Shown piece by piece: positions 1-10,181 of a stretch of DNA of 64,000 nt (position 1 is its first letter; each line of letters begins with the position of its first letter). The position numbers and the translations under genes are program-made. The stretch is from Clostridium puniceum (GTDB lineage Bacteria; Bacillota; Clostridia; Clostridiales; Clostridiaceae): NCBI RefSeq assembly GCF_002006345.1, contig NZ_LZZM01000073.1, forward strand, positions 28,912 to 92,911, given 5' to 3'. Under the pieces are notes generated by a model. It was given only the letters and a program-made list of their open reading frames with translations. It did no database searches and was not told the DNA's origin.

Positions 1-15
1 AGTTCACCTTTTCTA

Positions 16-1023
16 TTAACTTCTATAATCTAAAAACACAAAATCTGTTGAATTTTTAGATACTGTGCTTATACTGCCATCTTGTGCATATGTGTAAACT
101 TGTTCTTCATTAGAACTTGCATTATTAGAACCTACAAATAAGATATTTCCATTTTCATCTACTTTAAGTCCCTTTTTTATTTTAACTACAGTAGGAAAAT
201 CATAAACTAGTCTTTTTGCTTTATTATTATTTAATTCATACACTGAATTAATATTATCAGAAATTTTGCCAGTAAAATATATCTTTTCTTTATTTATAAT
301 TATGTCTGAAAGTTCCTCTATATTATCTGTTAAAAGCTTAACATCCTTTGTTTTCTTATCTATCATGATTAATTCTTTCTTGTTTTCTAATGTTAATTGT
401 AAGAATATTACATTGTCTATAGTTCCTTTTATAAATGCCAAATATCCTTCTTTAATTTTATAAAGCAACTCTTCTGTATTCTCTTTTATATTATATGTGA
501 ATAACCCATTCACTCCATCATTACTGACTCCATAATATACTAAAGTATTAACATCATACCAATCATATAAAGTTCCTGATATTGAAACATTAGATTTCAT
601 TTCTATTTCTTTCTTTTCATTTATATCAAATATTTTTAACTTAAGTCCATTATCCTCAATAAAATATGATATATATTTTCCATCTTTAGATAATTTAAGC
701 TGGCTATAACCTGAAGCTTTAATTTCAAACTTTTGTCCACTATTAATCGCATAAGCTTTGCTATCTTCAATTGATATATAGTTTGAGCTGCTTTTATCGT
801 AGGCTAAAATAATATTATTTGTTTTAGTCTGCTCATATTTTCCATTTTCATAATTATATAATTTATAAGTTCCTTCTTCACTTTTTAATACAGCCCCCGC
901 ATTTAATTTTATTTCCTCTGTCACATCAGGTGGTTTTGGCTTTTTTTCTGAACAACCTAATATAAACAGAGGAAGAACAATGAAAGCTAAAATACTCAAA
1001 CACTTTCGTTTTAATGATTTCAT
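16..1023 (-). CDS. Putative lipoprotein, beta-propeller-like
   Basis: 335-aa protein with a basic N-terminus, a hydrophobic stretch and a lipobox ending in FILGC, so Cys24 is the likely lipidated residue and the mature protein would sit on the outer face of the membrane. The rest is a series of short beta-strand-rich blocks (DGKYISYF, VDENGNILFVG) like those of TolB/WD-type propellers; this fold is inferred. Function is unknown. It lies about 115 bp downstream of dapF on the same strand, with no obvious terminator between them. The gene is complete, with its stop at the window edge. Confidence 0.8.
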   Translation of the reverse strand: MKSLKRKCLSILAFIVLPLFILGCSEKKPKPPDVTEEIKLNAGAVLKSEEGTYKLYNYENGKYEQTKTNNIILAYDKSSSNYISIEDSKAYAINSGQKFEIKASGYSQLKLSKDGKYISYFIEDNGLKLKIFDINEKKEIEMKSNVSISGTLYDWYDVNTLVYYGVSNDGVNGLFTYNIKENTEELLYKIKEGYLAFIKGTIDNVIFLQLTLENKKELIMIDKKTKDVKLLTDNIEELSDIIINKEKIYFTGKISDNINSVYELNNNKAKRLVYDFPTVVKIKKGLKVDENGNILFVGSNNASSNEEQVYTYAQDGSISTVSKNSTDFVFLDYRS

Positions 1024-1137
1024 CTTACTCCCTCTTCTTTAATAATTTTCTATTAAAATTGAATTTTATTTTGCAATTAGAAATATATATAACTTTACTT
1101 ACTATTTTTAAATTTGTATATAAATTATTTTGTAACA

Positions 1138-1965
1138 TTACAATGAAATTTCTCCTACAAAAGATACCTCTGCTGGTCCTTTCATATATACATCGTCACT
1201 TAAAACTTCTATGACTAATTCTCCACCTGGTGCTTTCACAAAAATTTCTTTTTTATTATCTACAAGCCCTAATCTTTTAGCTACAACAACTGCTGCTGAA
1301 CATCCTGTTCCACAAGCAAGAGTAGCACCTGCTCCTCTTTCCCATGTATTAACTCTTATATGAGTTTCATCTATTATCTTTACAAAATTAATGTTACTTC
1401 CTTCTTTAAATAAATCTAACTTTTCTAATTTAGCTCCTTCTTCTATAACTTTATATTCTCTATCTTTTTCAAATATAACTGTATGAGGTACTCCCATTAA
1501 TACAGTTGTTATACTATAAGTTTTATCATCCACATTAATTTCATGTTCTATAAGTCTTTCTACATTATTCAAAGGTATATGAACTCCATTATAAGATGGT
1601 TTTCCCATATATACTCTTACATATTTAACCTTGGCATTTTCTAATATTATTTCAATTTCCTTAATTCCATCTCCAGTTTTAACAGAAAATTTAGTTCCGC
1701 TTGCTATTTTATGCTCATAAACATATTTTCCAAAACATCTTATAGCATTTCCACACATATTAGCTCTTGAACCATCTGCATTTATTATTACCATTTCTGC
1801 ATTAGCTATGTCTGATTTTCTAACAATAACTAATCCATCACCGCCTATTCCAAAATGTCTATCACAAAGCTTTTTTGCGAGTTTACATTCATCTTTAATT
1901 TTATAATCAAAATCTTCAATAAATATAAAATCATTTCCTGCCCCTTGCATTTTAAAAAAATTCAT
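1138..1965 (-). CDS. dapF: Diaminopimelate epimerase
   Basis: 275 aa, the usual family length. DapF converts LL- to meso-diaminopimelate in the lysine/peptidoglycan pathway in the cytoplasm. Both catalytic cysteines are visible: Cys71 in NADGSRANMCGNA and a second near residue 217 in ATLACGTGCSAAV. The start ATG follows a strong GGGGGAAG ribosome-binding site. The MurE in this window has the meso-DAP type motif, which fits the product of this enzyme. It is flanked upstream by a repeat-containing intergenic region. Confidence 0.97.
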   Translation of the reverse strand: MNFFKMQGAGNDFIFIEDFDYKIKDECKLAKKLCDRHFGIGGDGLVIVRKSDIANAEMVIINADGSRANMCGNAIRCFGKYVYEHKIASGTKFSVKTGDGIKEIEIILENAKVKYVRVYMGKPSYNGVHIPLNNVERLIEHEINVDDKTYSITTVLMGVPHTVIFEKDREYKVIEEGAKLEKLDLFKEGSNINFVKIIDETHIRVNTWERGAGATLACGTGCSAAVVVAKRLGLVDNKKEIFVKAPGGELVIEVLSDDVYMKGPAEVSFVGEISL

Positions 1966-2129
1966 TTTTACTTCCCCCTGATTAACAAATTTAATGTTAT
2001 CTACTGTGCTAAAGATTCAATTATTACTAAAATATAATACACTAAAATAATTATTAGTTTATACGCATACTTTCATATTTTGCTAATAATTGATAATTAT
2101 ATACCTATAATGTTATACTATTCTTAGAT

Positions 2130-2288
2130 TGGCACATTCAAAAAAATAACACGTCAGTATGCTAGTCCATTTTGTATCATACTGCATAGTCATTATTTCA
2201 CCTAATAGTACGGATATGAGGTATCCATCCTCCTTGTCTGATGCAAAATATACATCGCATATTTGACTCGTTATTTTCTTTCATGAGC
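2130..2288. repeat. Short element with 26-bp imperfect terminal inverted repeats
   Basis: The left end starts GGCACATTCAAAAAAATAAC (2130) and the right end reads back as GGCTCATGAAAGAAAATAAC; about 20 of 26 end positions match. About 107 bp lie between the ends, with no ORF. Related, shorter versions occur elsewhere in this window (23793-23835, 31923-31976, 38522-38582). It fills most of the 349-bp gap between dapF and rqcH, stopping about 27 bp before the rqcH start. Non-autonomous mobile element or structured RNA/terminator are both possible. Confidence 0.6.
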
Positions 2289-2314
2289 CTTACACTAAGA
2301 AAGGATGACACAAC

Positions 2315-4048
2315 ATGGCATTAGATGGTATCTACTTATATAGTTTAGTCAATGATTTACAAAAATCAATATTAAATTCTAAAATAGATAAAATAAATCA
2401 ACCTGAAAAAGATGAAATTATTTTAACTATACGAAAAGATCGTAGTAATATAAAACTTTTGATTTCTGCATCTCCTAGATTTGCAAGAATTCATTTAACA
2501 AATTCTATTAAACCAAATCCAATAAAGGCTCCTATGTATTTAATGGTTCTAAGAAAATACATATTAGGAGGCAGAATTATAAGCCTTATGCAAAAAGATA
2601 ATGATAGAATTATGATAATACAAATTGAAAATAGAGATGAATTAGGTTTTGATAGTGTATACTCCCTTATTGTTGAAATTATGGGACGTCACTCGAATAT
2701 AACCTTAGTTAGAAATCGAGACAACAAAGTCATGGAATCTATAAAACATATTACACCTGATATAAATAGCTTTAGAGTATTATATCCTGGCGTTAATTAT
2801 GTTTATCCGCCATCATCTACTAAATTAAATCCTATTTCTGCTACTTATGAAGAACTATCTTCTTATATAAGTAAAAATTCTATTATTTTTGATACTAACT
2901 TTTATTCTAATTGTTTTACTGGAATAAGTAAATTATTATCTAGCGAATTATATTATAACACTATTGAATCTAATAATTCACCTACAAGACCAGAAATTTA
3001 TGAAAATTTTAAGAAATTCACAGATAATTTGCAAGAAAATATCTCTTATAATATATATACAAATAAAATAGGCGTATTAAAGGATTTTTATTGCTTAGAT
3101 CTAAAGACTTTAAAAGATGAATTTTTGAAGATCCCATATAATAATCCTAATACTTTAATGGATGCTTTTTATCAAAAAAAAGATAAACAAGATAGACTAC
3201 AAAATAAATCTATCGATTTACAAAAGCTTGTTAATACAAATATTGAAAGATGTAATAAAAAAACCCGTATCCTTAAAGAAACTCTTGTAGAATGTGAAGA
3301 AAAAGAGTCTTTAAGAATAAAGGGTGATCTTCTAACATCTTATATCTACACTATAAAAAAAGGCGATAAAGAATGTTCTTTATTAAATTTTTATAATGAA
3401 GAGAAAGAAGAATACCTAAAAATAACTTTAAATGAAACAAAAACTCCATCTGAAAATGTTCAGTATTATTATAAGAAATATAATAAGCTAAAAACTTCAG
3501 AAGAATATGCTAAGGTTCAGCTTGAAAAAAATATTGAAGAAATAGAATATTTAAGTTCTGTACTTATTAATATATTGAATGCTGATAACTATGTTGAAAT
3601 TGAAGAAATAAAAAATGAATTAATTGAAACTGGATATGTACGATATAGAAAAAATAATAAAAATTCTAAAAAGCAAAAAACTTCAAAGCCTTTGCATTTT
3701 GTTTCTAGTGATGGAATTGATATCTATGTTGGAAAAAATAACTTGCAAAATGATTATTTAAGTTTAAAATTCGCAAATAAGAATCATCTTTGGCTTCATG
3801 CAAAAGATATTCCAGGTTCACATGTTATTATTTGTGCTTTTGAAATTCCAGATAAAACCCTCGAAGAAGCTGCAATAATTGCTGGCTTTTACAGTAAGGG
3901 TAAAGAGTCCTTGAAAATACCTGTTGATTATACAAAAGTAAAAGAATTGAAAAAGCCAAATGGTTCAAAGCCTGGTATGGTAATTTATCATACCAATAAA
4001 ACTCTAATTATAAATCCAAATGATTTTAATAGTTTATTCAAATCATAA
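2315..4048 (+). CDS. rqcH: NFACT family ribosome quality-control protein RqcH (Rqc2 homologue)
   Basis: 577 aa, typical for bacterial RqcH (once called fibronectin-binding protein FbpA/YloA). RqcH binds obstructed 50S subunits carrying peptidyl-tRNA and adds C-terminal alanine tails that mark the nascent chain for degradation. The N-terminal NFACT-N domain starts MALDGIYLYSLVNDL; a lysine/glutamate-rich coiled-coil region lies around residues 290-440; the C-terminal NFACT-R domain has HLWLHAKDIPGSHVII. The start follows AAGAAAGGATG. It is monocistronic, with a strong terminator just after the stop. Confidence 0.95.
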   Translation: MALDGIYLYSLVNDLQKSILNSKIDKINQPEKDEIILTIRKDRSNIKLLISASPRFARIHLTNSIKPNPIKAPMYLMVLRKYILGGRIISLMQKDNDRIMIIQIENRDELGFDSVYSLIVEIMGRHSNITLVRNRDNKVMESIKHITPDINSFRVLYPGVNYVYPPSSTKLNPISATYEELSSYISKNSIIFDTNFYSNCFTGISKLLSSELYYNTIESNNSPTRPEIYENFKKFTDNLQENISYNIYTNKIGVLKDFYCLDLKTLKDEFLKIPYNNPNTLMDAFYQKKDKQDRLQNKSIDLQKLVNTNIERCNKKTRILKETLVECEEKESLRIKGDLLTSYIYTIKKGDKECSLLNFYNEEKEEYLKITLNETKTPSENVQYYYKKYNKLKTSEEYAKVQLEKNIEEIEYLSSVLINILNADNYVEIEEIKNELIETGYVRYRKNNKNSKKQKTSKPLHFVSSDGIDIYVGKNNLQNDYLSLKFANKNHLWLHAKDIPGSHVIICAFEIPDKTLEEAAIIAGFYSKGKESLKIPVDYTKVKELKKPNGSKPGMVIYHTNKTLIINPNDFNSLFKS

Positions 4049-4057
4049 TTTTGATAT

Positions 4058-4107
4058 AAAGCTAGTAAAACTATAAAAGGAAATGTGGTTTTACTAGCTT
4101 TTTTATT
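4058..4107 (+). terminator. Intrinsic terminator of rqcH
   Basis: The stem AAGCTAGTAAAAC pairs with GTTTTACTAGCTT and is followed by TTTTTATTTT. It begins 10 bp after the rqcH stop codon. Confidence 0.9.
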
Positions 4108-4284
4108 TTCTTCCTTAGAGATTTCCTTTAATTGTGGTGATAGAATGTTATTAATAATGTATATTAAATAACTTAGATTTTAAGGATTAAATTTCCTATA
4201 AAATTCTCGTTTAATGAATATAATAAATAGAGATATGAGCTTTAATCATGAAAACTTAAGCTTATACCTCTATTGCATTGTAAA

Positions 4285-5130
4285 TTAAATAAATAAGTCA
4301 AATTTTTTCCAAGCCTCTTCTAATAATTCTACATTAATGTTAAAGAAATCTTTCTTTTCTTTTTCAATATATACAATTAAAACATTAATTAAACTTAACG
4401 GCGCTGCAAAGGATTCTATAAATGCTGAACTTTTACTTACAGCTGTTAAGGTTACATCTGAATATGGCACAAGTGGTGATAACATGTTATCTGTAATTGA
4501 TATAGTTGTAGCACCTTTTTTCTTTAAATGTGTAAAAATTTCTACGGTACTTCTAGCATATTTCTCAAAGCTAATACCTATAATTACATCTTCTTCAGTA
4601 AATTCATTAATTTGTTTTGGTATTTGCTCTATATTTTCAATTAAATGAACATTATTAAACATTAAATCAAGATAATATTTAAGGAATGTTCCGAGTGCAG
4701 ACGAACTTCTTCTTGCAACTATATATACTCTTTTCGCATTTAATAATAAACTAACAGCTTTTTTTAATTCATCTAAATTTAATTCCTCCATAGTCAATTT
4801 AATATTATTTAAATCTTCTGAAAATACTTCGTAAATATCTCTTTCTTCACCACAGCTTTTTTCAGAATCTATTTTTATACGTTCAATATTATTTACTTGC
4901 TGCTTAATAGATTCTTGAGTATCCTTTAAAAATTCTGGATAACCCTTATATCCTAGAAAGATTACAAATCTAGTAACAGTTGCAATGCTAACTCCAGATA
5001 AATTAGCTAATTTTTCTACAGTTAGAAAAGGTGTGCTATTTAGATGTGATAGAATATATTTTGCTATTTTTTCTTGCGCCTTACTCATATTAGGCATTTT
5101 TTCTGCCATTTTTTGATATACTTCTGTCAT
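4285..5130 (-). CDS. MurR/RpiR family transcriptional regulator
   Basis: 281 aa. The N-terminal helix-turn-helix (TVEKLANLSGVSIATVTRFVIFLGYKGYPEF, roughly residues 37-66) and C-terminal SIS sugar-phosphate-binding domain (about 125-265) are in the standard order. Such proteins sense phosphosugars. No sugar gene sits beside it, so its regulon cannot be read from context; it stands alone between rqcH and a terminator. Start is ATG after a GGGAAGGAG-type site. The SIS domain keeps a RRSSSALG motif in place of the common GxGxS sequence, so ligand identity is unclear. Confidence 0.88.
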   Translation of the reverse strand: MTEVYQKMAEKMPNMSKAQEKIAKYILSHLNSTPFLTVEKLANLSGVSIATVTRFVIFLGYKGYPEFLKDTQESIKQQVNNIERIKIDSEKSCGEERDIYEVFSEDLNNIKLTMEELNLDELKKAVSLLLNAKRVYIVARRSSSALGTFLKYYLDLMFNNVHLIENIEQIPKQINEFTEEDVIIGISFEKYARSTVEIFTHLKKKGATTISITDNMLSPLVPYSDVTLTAVSKSSAFIESFAAPLSLINVLIVYIEKEKKDFFNINVELLEEAWKKFDLFI

Positions 5131-5237
5131 TATTTGAACTCCTTCCCTTTTACAATATTTAAAATTTTTACCAAACTTGTCATATTATTTGCACTATATT
5201 ATTAAAAACAAATTTTAATTTAACTATTTATTTAAGC

Positions 5238-5283
5238 CAAAAAAGGTGCTAACAACTTTATCAGATTGTTAGCACCTTTGCCA
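5238..5283 (-). terminator. Intrinsic terminator after the methyltransferase/pyrR operon
   Basis: A perfect 14-bp stem, AAAGGTGCTAACAA with TTGTTAGCACCTTT (5242-5255 and 5266-5279). On the minus strand it is followed by a T run. It lies 150 bp beyond the methyltransferase gene. Confidence 0.8.
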
Positions 5284-5360
5284 TCAACATCTATTTACGT
5301 ACATTTTATCATGTGAAAAAAACATTGTAAATATCTTTTCATATTTCTATTTATTTACTT

Positions 5361-5433
5361 CAATTAATTAATTTTCTAGCTAATAATCTTTAATTAATTA
5401 ACTTAGAGTTTAATATTCTTTAATTAATTAATT
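5361..5433. repeat. AT-rich tandem repeat with ~30-bp period
   Basis: Three copies of a TTAATTAATTAA core at about 5361, 5388 and 5418; the last two share CTTTAATTAATTAA 30 bp apart. The rightmost copy supplies the stop codon of the adjacent methyltransferase gene. May be simple-sequence slippage. Confidence 0.6.
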
Positions 5434-6588
5434 CATCAATTGATTGATTAATGTATCTCCAAAATTCTTAATCTTATTATTATCAAAATATTGATAATAA
5501 TAACATTTAATTTTACCATTATACAACTTTCTATTTTTAGTTGACTTAACTTCAAAAACTTTTTCAAAAGTTTCAAATGAAGTTAATATGTTAAAATCCC
5601 AGCTTTCTAACTTTTTCTTAGTAATACCCATATGCTTATAAAGAAGATTTAATGCTTTTTCCTCTCCTATTCTTTCTCCATATGGTGGATTAGAAACTAT
5701 AAAACCATATTTCCTAGAAGTTGAAAACTCCATAAAATCTCTTTTTTGAAATTTTATATATTGATCAACTCCAGCTTTTTTAGCATTTTCCATAGCAACC
5801 TTAATAACTTTATAATCAATATCATATCCTATTAAATTTATATCTTTATACTTTTCTGATCTTTTAGCGCCTTCTCTCACGCTGCTAAAAACATCCTTAC
5901 TTACAGATGGCCATGTTTCACACACAAAGTTTCTATTTATTCCTGGTGCAATATTTTGAGCTATCATAGCAGCTTCAATTAATATTGTTCCTGATCCACA
6001 AAATGGATCTATTAGTTCAAATTCATCACCCCATCTTGAAATTAAAAGCATTGATGCTGCTAGAGTTTCTTTTAACGGAGCAATTCCTGCAAGCTCTCTA
6101 TATCCTCTTTTATGTAATCCTGGTCCTGTTGTATCTATTGTTAAGGTAACAATATCTTTTAATATCGATACTTCTATTTTATAAATTGGACCACTTTCAC
6201 TAAACTTCTCAATTCCATAGCTTTCACTCATGCTCTTTACAACTGCTTTTTTTACTATGGACTGGCAATCTGGAACACTATGAAGTGTTGATTTAATACT
6301 CTTTCCAACAACATGCATAACACCGTCTATAGGTATTATTTTACTCCATTCTATTTTTTTCGTTCCTTGGAATAGTTCTTCAAAGGATCTTGCTTCAAAC
6401 TCAGCCATTTTTATAAGAACTCTATCTGCAGTTCTTAAATGAATGTTAGCTATTGCAATATCCATTTCATCACCTTCAAAGGTTACTTTTCCATTTTCAA
6501 TCTTTAAATCTTCATATCCTAGTGCTTTTAATTCTTTTGCAGTTATACTTTCTATTCCAAATGTGCTTGTTGCAATTAAATCATACAT
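5428..6588 (-). CDS. THUMP-domain class I SAM-dependent RNA methyltransferase (RlmL/YpsC-like)
   Basis: 386 aa from the ATG chosen here (MYDLIATSTFG), which follows GAGGAGAA; a TTG eight codons upstream is possible but overlaps the ribosome-binding site. The N-terminal THUMP region is followed by a UPF0020 methyltransferase domain with the SAM motif DPFCGSGTILIEAAM and the catalytic NPPYGERIG motif, typical of N2-guanine methylation. Family members modify 23S rRNA G2445 or tRNA; which one here is not decidable. It begins about 30 bp downstream of pyrR and is probably co-transcribed. Its C-terminus runs into an AT repeat. Confidence 0.92.
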   Translation of the reverse strand: MYDLIATSTFGIESITAKELKALGYEDLKIENGKVTFEGDEMDIAIANIHLRTADRVLIKMAEFEARSFEELFQGTKKIEWSKIIPIDGVMHVVGKSIKSTLHSVPDCQSIVKKAVVKSMSESYGIEKFSESGPIYKIEVSILKDIVTLTIDTTGPGLHKRGYRELAGIAPLKETLAASMLLISRWGDEFELIDPFCGSGTILIEAAMIAQNIAPGINRNFVCETWPSVSKDVFSSVREGAKRSEKYKDINLIGYDIDYKVIKVAMENAKKAGVDQYIKFQKRDFMEFSTSRKYGFIVSNPPYGERIGEEKALNLLYKHMGITKKKLESWDFNILTSFETFEKVFEVKSTKNRKLYNGKIKCYYYQYFDNNKIKNFGDTLINQLMN

Positions 6589-6617
6589 ACTTCTATATTC
6601 TCCTCTATTCAAATTAA

Positions 6618-7175
6618 CTACTTGAATTTTTTAGTATTATTTGAATCATATATTTTAACTGAATCTTCTCCATCAGTTTCCTTTAATGAAACTGCTATTA
6701 TTTCATTTTTGGCTGTAGGAATATTTTTACCCACATAATCCGCTCTAATAGGGAGCTCTTTATGACCTCTATCAATTAATACTGCTAATTGAATAGCTGT
6801 TGGTCTGCTTACATCTATAATAGCATCTATTGCTGCTCTTACTGTTCTGCAAGTGTATAAAACATCATCTACAATAACTATTTTTTTATCTTTTATTTCT
6901 AAACCTAAATCTAAATTTCTAACTTCCAAATTCTCATTTACAATGGTTAAATCATCTCTATATAAGGTTATATCTACAGAAGCAACAGGAACTTCTTTTC
7001 CTTCTATTCCTTTAATATAGCTTGCAATTCTTTGTGCGAGTGGAAATCCTCGAGTCTTAATTCCAAGTAAAACTAAATCCTCCACCCCTTTATTTCTTTC
7101 TATAATTTCATGAGAAACTCTTATTAATGTCCTATTTATAGCCTTTTCATCTAATAAAACAGCTTTTAATTTCAT
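6618..7175 (-). CDS. pyrR: Bifunctional pyrimidine operon attenuator / uracil phosphoribosyltransferase
   Basis: 185 aa. PyrR binds UMP and the leader RNA of pyrimidine genes to promote termination, and has a weak uracil phosphoribosyltransferase activity. The PRPP-binding loop reads [17 protein letters not shown] (about residues 96-112), the standard PyrR signature. The start follows GGAGGGATAAT. No other pyr gene is nearby, so this copy acts in trans. It leads an operon with the RNA methyltransferase. Confidence 0.96.
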   Translation of the reverse strand: MKLKAVLLDEKAINRTLIRVSHEIIERNKGVEDLVLLGIKTRGFPLAQRIASYIKGIEGKEVPVASVDITLYRDDLTIVNENLEVRNLDLGLEIKDKKIVIVDDVLYTCRTVRAAIDAIIDVSRPTAIQLAVLIDRGHKELPIRADYVGKNIPTAKNEIIAVSLKETDGEDSVKIYDSNNTKKFK

Positions 7176-7335
7176 ATTATCCCTCCATAATCTTAAATAA
7201 GTAATAACCTAATTTTATTTCCTAAAATTTTTCGATTAAATTGAAAAACAAATATTGTCCTAATAGCATATAATCAAATTTTCACTTCTGTTTTTTTACA
7301 GCTTACCGTATTTATGAATACATTAATTAATCTTG

Positions 7336-8253
7336 TTATTTAAGTTCATTTCTTAATTTATCTATTAAAACCTTAAAATATTCTGGCAATTCTGTAGTAA
7401 ATTCAACATATGTATTTTGAGTTGGATGAATAAATCCTAAAGTCTTAGCATGTAGCATTTGCCCATTTAACTTAAATCTTTGTTTTTTAAAACCATAAAG
7501 AGGATCTCCAACTAAAGGGAATCCAATTGATGCCATATGTACTCTTATTTGATGAGTTCTACCAGTTTCTAATATACACTTTATTAAGGTATATCCATTG
7601 TATCTTTCAATCACTTCATAATGTGTTACTGCTCTTTTTCCACCTTCTACAATTCCTATTTTTAATCTATCTCTTTTATTTCTTGCTAATGATTTATTGA
7701 TAGTACCCTTTTCATTTTTTAGTCTTCCTTCGACTAAAGCACAATATTCTCTTTTCATGGAATGATCTTTTAATTGTTCTGACAGTTTATTATGAGCTTC
7801 ATCATTTTTAGCAATTACTAAAACTCCAGATGTATCCTTATCAATTCTATGAACTATTCCGGGTCTTATGACTCCATTTATACTAGATAAATCCTTGCAA
7901 TGAAATAGCAAGGCATTAACTAAAGTACCATTATAATTCCCAGGTGCTGGATGAACAACCATTCCTTGCGCTTTATTAACAACTATGACATCTTTATCTT
8001 CATATAATATATCTATAGGTATATTTTCTGCATCTATTTTTAATATTTCTGGCTCTTTAAATTCTACTTCAATTTTATCAAATGCCTTTAACTTATAATT
8101 ACTTTTCGGAATTTTATCATTAACCTTAACGCTTTCCTTTTCAATAAGCCCTTGAATAAAAGATCTTGATTTATCAACAAAAACTTGTGCCAAATATTTA
8201 TCAATTCTCGTTCCTTGGTCTTTTTCTTCAATTATAAAAACATCATTCTCCAT
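7336..8253 (-). CDS. RluA/RluD family 23S rRNA pseudouridine synthase
   Basis: 305 aa. An N-terminal S4 RNA-binding domain (DKYLAQVFVDKSRSFIQGLIE, about residues 18-38) precedes the catalytic domain; the active-site Asp is in HRIDKDTSG (about residue 138). It resembles RluD/YlyB, which modifies helix 69 of 23S rRNA. In many clostridia this gene follows lspA; here no lspA precedes it. The start has AAGGAATATTG upstream. It is divergent from motA across 284 bp. Confidence 0.95.
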   Translation of the reverse strand: MENDVFIIEEKDQGTRIDKYLAQVFVDKSRSFIQGLIEKESVKVNDKIPKSNYKLKAFDKIEVEFKEPEILKIDAENIPIDILYEDKDVIVVNKAQGMVVHPAPGNYNGTLVNALLFHCKDLSSINGVIRPGIVHRIDKDTSGVLVIAKNDEAHNKLSEQLKDHSMKREYCALVEGRLKNEKGTINKSLARNKRDRLKIGIVEGGKRAVTHYEVIERYNGYTLIKCILETGRTHQIRVHMASIGFPLVGDPLYGFKKQRFKLNGQMLHAKTLGFIHPTQNTYVEFTTELPEYFKVLIDKLRNELK

Positions 8254-8355
8254 AAATCAATATTCCTTTCCTTCAAGTGTATTACTTCAACATTATAATA
8301 TAATAGTTTCTACTTTACAATTGAAAACTCAATATATTCCTATTATAAACCAACT

Positions 8356-8397
8356 ATAAATGTAAATATTTCACTTAATTAAAACATTTACATTTAT
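8356..8397. repeat. 12-bp perfect inverted repeat between rluD-type gene and motA
   Basis: ATAAATGTAAAT (8356-8367) and its exact complement ATTTACATTTAT (8386-8397) lie between divergent genes. Could be an operator or a hairpin; no motif family is recognised. Confidence 0.5.
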
Positions 8398-8537
8398 ACT
8401 TTTCTGCTAAGTATTATGTTTTACAATTATTTTATATTATGTTATGCTTAATCAATATAAGTGGGTATTCCACTAGTATTTTCTTATTATACATAATATT
8501 TTAACTTATGTTATTTCTTATAAGGGGGATTTTATTT

Positions 8538-9314
8538 ATGGACATTATGACAGTCATGAGCTTAATATTCGCGTTTGCCTGTATAATAGCAGGTTTTATT
8601 TTCGAAGGCGGTGCTCCTTTGGCATTAATTCAACCTAATGCATTTTTAATAGTTGTAGGAGGAACAATAGGTGCTGTAGGAATTTCGTTTCCTTCAAAAA
8701 TAATAAAGAAGCTTCCAAAAATCTTGTCTATTGCTTTTAAAAAAAGAGACTTGGATTTACAAGCACATATCACTTACTTTAAAGGTGTATCGCTTAGAAC
8801 AAGAAAAAATGGCCTTTTAAGTTTAGACTCTGAATTATCAGATACTAATTTAGACCCTTTTATAAAAAAAGGATTACAAATGGTTGTTGATGGAGTAGAA
8901 CCATCTACTGTTAAGGGTATTTTAAACACTAAATTAGATAACCTTATATCGAGACATGAAGACTGTATTGAAATGCTATCAGCTGCTGGCGGATATGCTC
9001 CTACCATGGGTATTGTTGGAACAATAACAAGTTTGGTTATAGTTCTTAGCAATTTAAGTGATGCTGCTGCAATGGGAGGAAGAATCGCTGTTGCCTTTAT
9101 AGCAACCTTATATGGTCTTGGTACTGCAAACCTTTTTTGGCTTCCTGTTGCTAGTAAATTAAAAGAACTTAATAAAGAAGAAATTATTGAAAAAGAAATG
9201 ATTATTGAAGCTGTTCTATTAATTCAAGAAGGAGTTAATCCAAATACTTTAGTTAATAAGCTTTCTAGCTACTTAACTGAATCTCAAGTCAAATTATTAG
9301 AAGAAGATGATTAA
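8538..9314 (+). CDS. motA: Flagellar motor stator protein MotA
   Basis: 258 aa from ATG 8538 (MDIMTVMSLIFA), which sits 9 bp after AAGGGGG; the longer frame from 8508 lacks a ribosome-binding site. Four membrane segments are visible: two at the N-terminus (to about residue 52) and two around residues 148-200 (GYAPTMGIVGTITSLVIVL; VAFIATLYGLGTANLFWL), separated by a charged cytoplasmic loop as in MotA. With MotB it forms the ion-driven stator ring. motB starts 14 bp downstream. No other flagellar gene is in the window. Confidence 0.96.
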   Translation: MDIMTVMSLIFAFACIIAGFIFEGGAPLALIQPNAFLIVVGGTIGAVGISFPSKIIKKLPKILSIAFKKRDLDLQAHITYFKGVSLRTRKNGLLSLDSELSDTNLDPFIKKGLQMVVDGVEPSTVKGILNTKLDNLISRHEDCIEMLSAAGGYAPTMGIVGTITSLVIVLSNLSDAAAMGGRIAVAFIATLYGLGTANLFWLPVASKLKELNKEEIIEKEMIIEAVLLIQEGVNPNTLVNKLSSYLTESQVKLLEEDD

Positions 9315-9328
9315 AAGAGGTATAAATT

Positions 9329-10069
9329 ATGAGACGAATAAAAAAAGAAAAAGATAATACCGAAAGATGGATGCTTTCTTACTTAGACTTTATAACTTTA
9401 CTTATGATTTTCTTTCTAATGATGTATGCAATTTCTAATGTGGATAACAAGAAAGCTGACGCTCTTGCGCACTCACTAAAAATAGGTTTTAATTCTGGCA
9501 ACGGAGAAAATGTAGTTGCAGTATCTGATAGTTCTAATACACCTGCTATTGTAGATGAAGAAACTTTAAAGGCTCTGACTGAAGCCGAAAAATTAGCTGA
9601 TATAAAAAAGAAAGTTGATGAACTTGTAGAAAATTCAGAATTAAAAGGAAGCGTTACAACTTCAATTCAAGAAAGAGGACTTTTAATAAGTTTTAATGAT
9701 AGTGTACTTTTTAATAGTGGTGATGATGCCGTAAAAAGTGACTGGCATAATAAATTAGTTTCTATATCAAAAGTTTTAAATGGAATAGACAATTATATCC
9801 GTGTTGAAGGTCACACTGATAATGTAGCTATTAATACAGAACATTTTCATTCCAATTGGCAGCTATCATCTGATAGAGCCTCAAATGTTGTTGAATTTTT
9901 AATTTCTCAGGGAAATATTAAGGCTGAAAGATTATCAGCTGTAGGTTATGGAGAATATAGACCTGTTAAAGGAAATGACACTGAGGAAGGCAGATCTGCT
10001 AATAGAAGAGTTGATATATTAATATTAAATAATAAATTTAATGAATCTGAAATACAAAAAAGTAGATAA
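9329..10069 (+). CDS. motB: Flagellar motor stator protein MotB
   Basis: 246 aa. The single membrane segment WMLSYLDFITLLMIFFLMMYA (about residues 13-33) holds the conserved ion-binding Asp in the SYLDF motif. A linker leads to the C-terminal OmpA-like peptidoglycan-binding domain (VEGHTDNV...LSSDRASNVVEFL...VGYGEYRPV...NRRVDI, about 155-235). It anchors the stator to the wall. It is encoded 14 bp after motA and ends at a terminator shared with divIVA. Confidence 0.96.
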   Translation: MRRIKKEKDNTERWMLSYLDFITLLMIFFLMMYAISNVDNKKADALAHSLKIGFNSGNGENVVAVSDSSNTPAIVDEETLKALTEAEKLADIKKKVDELVENSELKGSVTTSIQERGLLISFNDSVLFNSGDDAVKSDWHNKLVSISKVLNGIDNYIRVEGHTDNVAINTEHFHSNWQLSSDRASNVVEFLISQGNIKAERLSAVGYGEYRPVKGNDTEEGRSANRRVDILILNNKFNESEIQKSR

Positions 10070-10181
10070 AAAATTTTTCAAACCAAATACATATAAAGAA
10101 CAAAATTAGTTCAAAACACTCACAAAATTAAGCGATGGTGGTACTCTCTATTTATTGTGTATCCAATATAAACTCAATAAT

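Noticed and set aside
8508..8537. Upstream start for motA
   Set aside because: The ATG at 8538 has AAGGGGG at proper distance; the earlier one does not, and the extra 10 residues do not match MotA.
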